Position numbers and translations under genes: made by a program. DNA of 64,000 bases, from positions 62,001-126,000 of IMG/VR virus record IMGVR_UViG_3300022843_000001. One strand, written 5' to 3'. Each line of letters opens with the position of its first letter. Within the stretch, counting starts at the first letter, position 1. Source of the DNA: a virus. The notes under the pieces are model-generated. The model searched no databases, was not told the DNA's origin, and saw only the letters and a list, made by a program, of their open reading frames with translations. Of the stretch, positions 63,175-64,000 are shown one piece after another.

Positions 63175-63826
63175 TCAAATGGTATCTGCGAATCTTTGAT
63201 TTAGATATTCCAGTGAGACGCCAAGCCTCAGATATAGAACTATACAGCTTATTGTCTATTGATACTTCTTTAGATTGTGTTTGTATATAGCCGTTCTCAT
63301 ATAACATTTTTAAACTCTTTGACATTTGATCTCTAACACGAATATCACTCATGGCTTTAATCTTTTTGTCGACAGTTTCGCTACTCTGTTTTACCCCCAT
63401 CTTGCTTTTTGATATCTTGCTTTTTGTTTCTTCAGATTTCCTTTTTCCGGTATTAGCAATCTTCAGCTTGAGTTTAAATGATTCAGATTTAGGCTTTCTT
63501 GCACCTTCTAATGCTGATTTCTCACTGATAGCAAAATTATCCGTTTTATTGAGGAATTTTAAATTTTCAACGACTCTCATTCGTTTTAAAACTACATTTT
63601 CCCATGCTATAGCATTTGAACTATTATCAAAGATTCTTCTTATATTGATAATGTCAGGTTCGCCATATTCCATTCTGAATGATTTGACGTGCTTAGAAGA
63701 AGTAAAGTAAGATACCCATAAATCATCGGGGGTACAGTTTTTGGCATATCTTACCCCATAATAATATTTGGCATATTTCGACCATCCTATAACATAAGTA
63801 TAAGGTTTATAACTAATGGTAGACAT
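63170..63826 (-). CDS. GIY-YIG-like homing endonuclease with NUMOD repeats
   Basis: The 218-residue protein has a degenerate GIY-YIG start (Tyr-Thr-Tyr-Val-Ile-Gly-Trp...Tyr-Tyr-Gly-Val-Arg-Tyr-Ala near 7-26), then a NUMOD3-type basic region near 118-155 (Ala-Arg-Lys-Pro-Lys-Ser-Glu, Gly-Lys-Arg-Lys-Ser-Glu-Glu-Thr-Lys) and a C-terminal helix-turn-helix near 195-215 (Ser-Ile-Ser-Glu-Ala-Trp-Arg-Leu-Thr-Gly-Ile-Ser-Lys). I prefer the ATG at 63826 with GAGGT upstream; a longer start at 63865 is possible. It lies between gene 17 and gene 18 and has a late promoter. Confidence 0.82.
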   Translation of the reverse strand: MSTISYKPYTYVIGWSKYAKYYYGVRYAKNCTPDDLWVSYFTSSKHVKSFRMEYGEPDIINIRRIFDNSSNAIAWENVVLKRMRVVENLKFLNKTDNFAISEKSALEGARKPKSESFKLKLKIANTGKRKSEETKSKISKSKMGVKQSSETVDKKIKAMSDIRVRDQMSKSLKMLYENGYIQTQSKEVSIDNKLYSSISEAWRLTGISKSKIRRYHLI

Positions 63827-63892
63827 GATAGCTAATACCTCATTTGAGTTTATAGTAAGATTCATAATACGATTATCTTCAATTTACCATTA

Positions 63893-63900
63893 TATTTATA
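63893..63900 (-). promoter_or_regulatory. Late promoter TATAAATA
   Basis: Exact match between the end of the probable gene 17 and the GIY-YIG-like gene. Confidence 0.7.
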
Positions 63901-63904
63901 ATAA

Positions 63905-64000
63905 TTACCAACTTGAAGATTTCATCGTTGTTGAATCGTCTATACCATATCCTCCGTCATCGATTCCGTCATCAACAAACCCAAAAGGTATAACATCATT
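63905..64000 (-). CDS. 17: C-terminal end of probable terminase large subunit gp17 (partial)
   Basis: Only the last 31 codons are in the window: an Asp/Gly-rich end with Pro-Phe-Gly-Phe-Val-Asp-Asp-Gly-Ile-Asp-Asp near 5-15 and a Ser-Ser-Ser-Trp terminus. Assignment to gp17 rests on the T4 gene order 17-18-19 and on the acidic end, not on motifs. Confidence 0.6.
   Translation of the reverse strand, partial: NDVIPFGFVDDGIDDGGYGIDDSTTMKSSSW

Noticed and set aside
1-64000. tRNA genes
   Set aside because: I looked on both strands for the conserved T-arm sequence with a matching acceptor stem and saw none; a covariance-model scan could still find one.

Overview
The window is one contiguous piece of a large T4-like myovirus genome. 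It is AT-rich and almost every gene is on the minus strand, so transcription runs from position 64000 towards 1. The evidence is a near-complete T4 core gene set: topoisomerase gp52 and a fused gp39/60, RNase H, NrdA/NrdB, gp41, UvsX, gp43, RegA, gp62, gp44, gp45, RNA ligase 2, gp1-like dNMP kinase, gp46/gp47, gp55, UvsW, UvsY, and the head-tail block gp23-gp22-gp21-core-gp20-gp19-gp18-(gp17 tail end). PhoH, ThyX, a ClpP-like protease, a CobS-like AAA/VWA pair and MazG are the usual baggage of marine T4-like phages. No photosynthesis genes are seen. A proteobacterial host is likely because the early promoters are perfect sigma70 sites, but the host genus cannot be read from the sequence.

Layout in the direction of transcription. 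64000-54400: late head and tail genes, each near a TATAAATA late promoter, with mobile endonuclease genes between gp17/gp18 and gp18/gp19. 54393-45398: tail-tube-like protein, UvsY, UvsW in two pieces around an HNH gene, late sigma gp55, gp47, an RNase H-like protein, and gp46 whose start is disrupted by another HNH gene. 45040-38121: AAA/VWA pair, dNMP kinase, RNA ligase, sliding clamp, DsbA-like late regulator. 38003-31227: small unknown genes, clamp loader, RegA, DNA polymerase. 31164-23198: MazG, glycosyltransferase, sugar-nucleotide epimerase, primase-like protein, DUF262-HNH nuclease, UvsX, gp41. 23112-14103: membrane protein, ThyX, SprT-like peptidase, then a late cluster whose proteins carry T4-type capsid-targeting N-termini, a spanin- or anchor-like small protein and a 3-TM holin candidate. 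13864-9874: nrdB and an nrdA split by a naturally split intein with an HNH gene between the halves. 9806-20: RNase H, PhoH, exonuclease, ClpP, topoisomerase, phosphoesterase.

Regulation is readable. Eighteen minus-strand early promoters share TTGACA (or close), 16-17 bp and TATAAT. A subset of six also carry a 16-bp palindrome of the GTTATAWCGWTATAAC type one or two helical turns upstream of the -35 box, at a class-I-activator distance. Late promoters read TATAAATA and serve the virion genes, the mobile endonucleases and the packaged-protein cluster. Two plus-strand sigma70 promoters, 36.5 kb apart, share a 44-bp block with only two mismatches and fire against all neighbouring genes.

The most notable systems are: the split-intein nrdA with an HNH gene controlled by a hairpin that contains its late promoter; the uvsW in pieces with an intein-like tail but no splice motifs; gene 46 with a duplicated, AUG-less start; the plus-strand RNA element; the palindromic promoter box; and a set of candidate internal head proteins with ligase-like, nucleotidyltransferase and nuclease-like domains.
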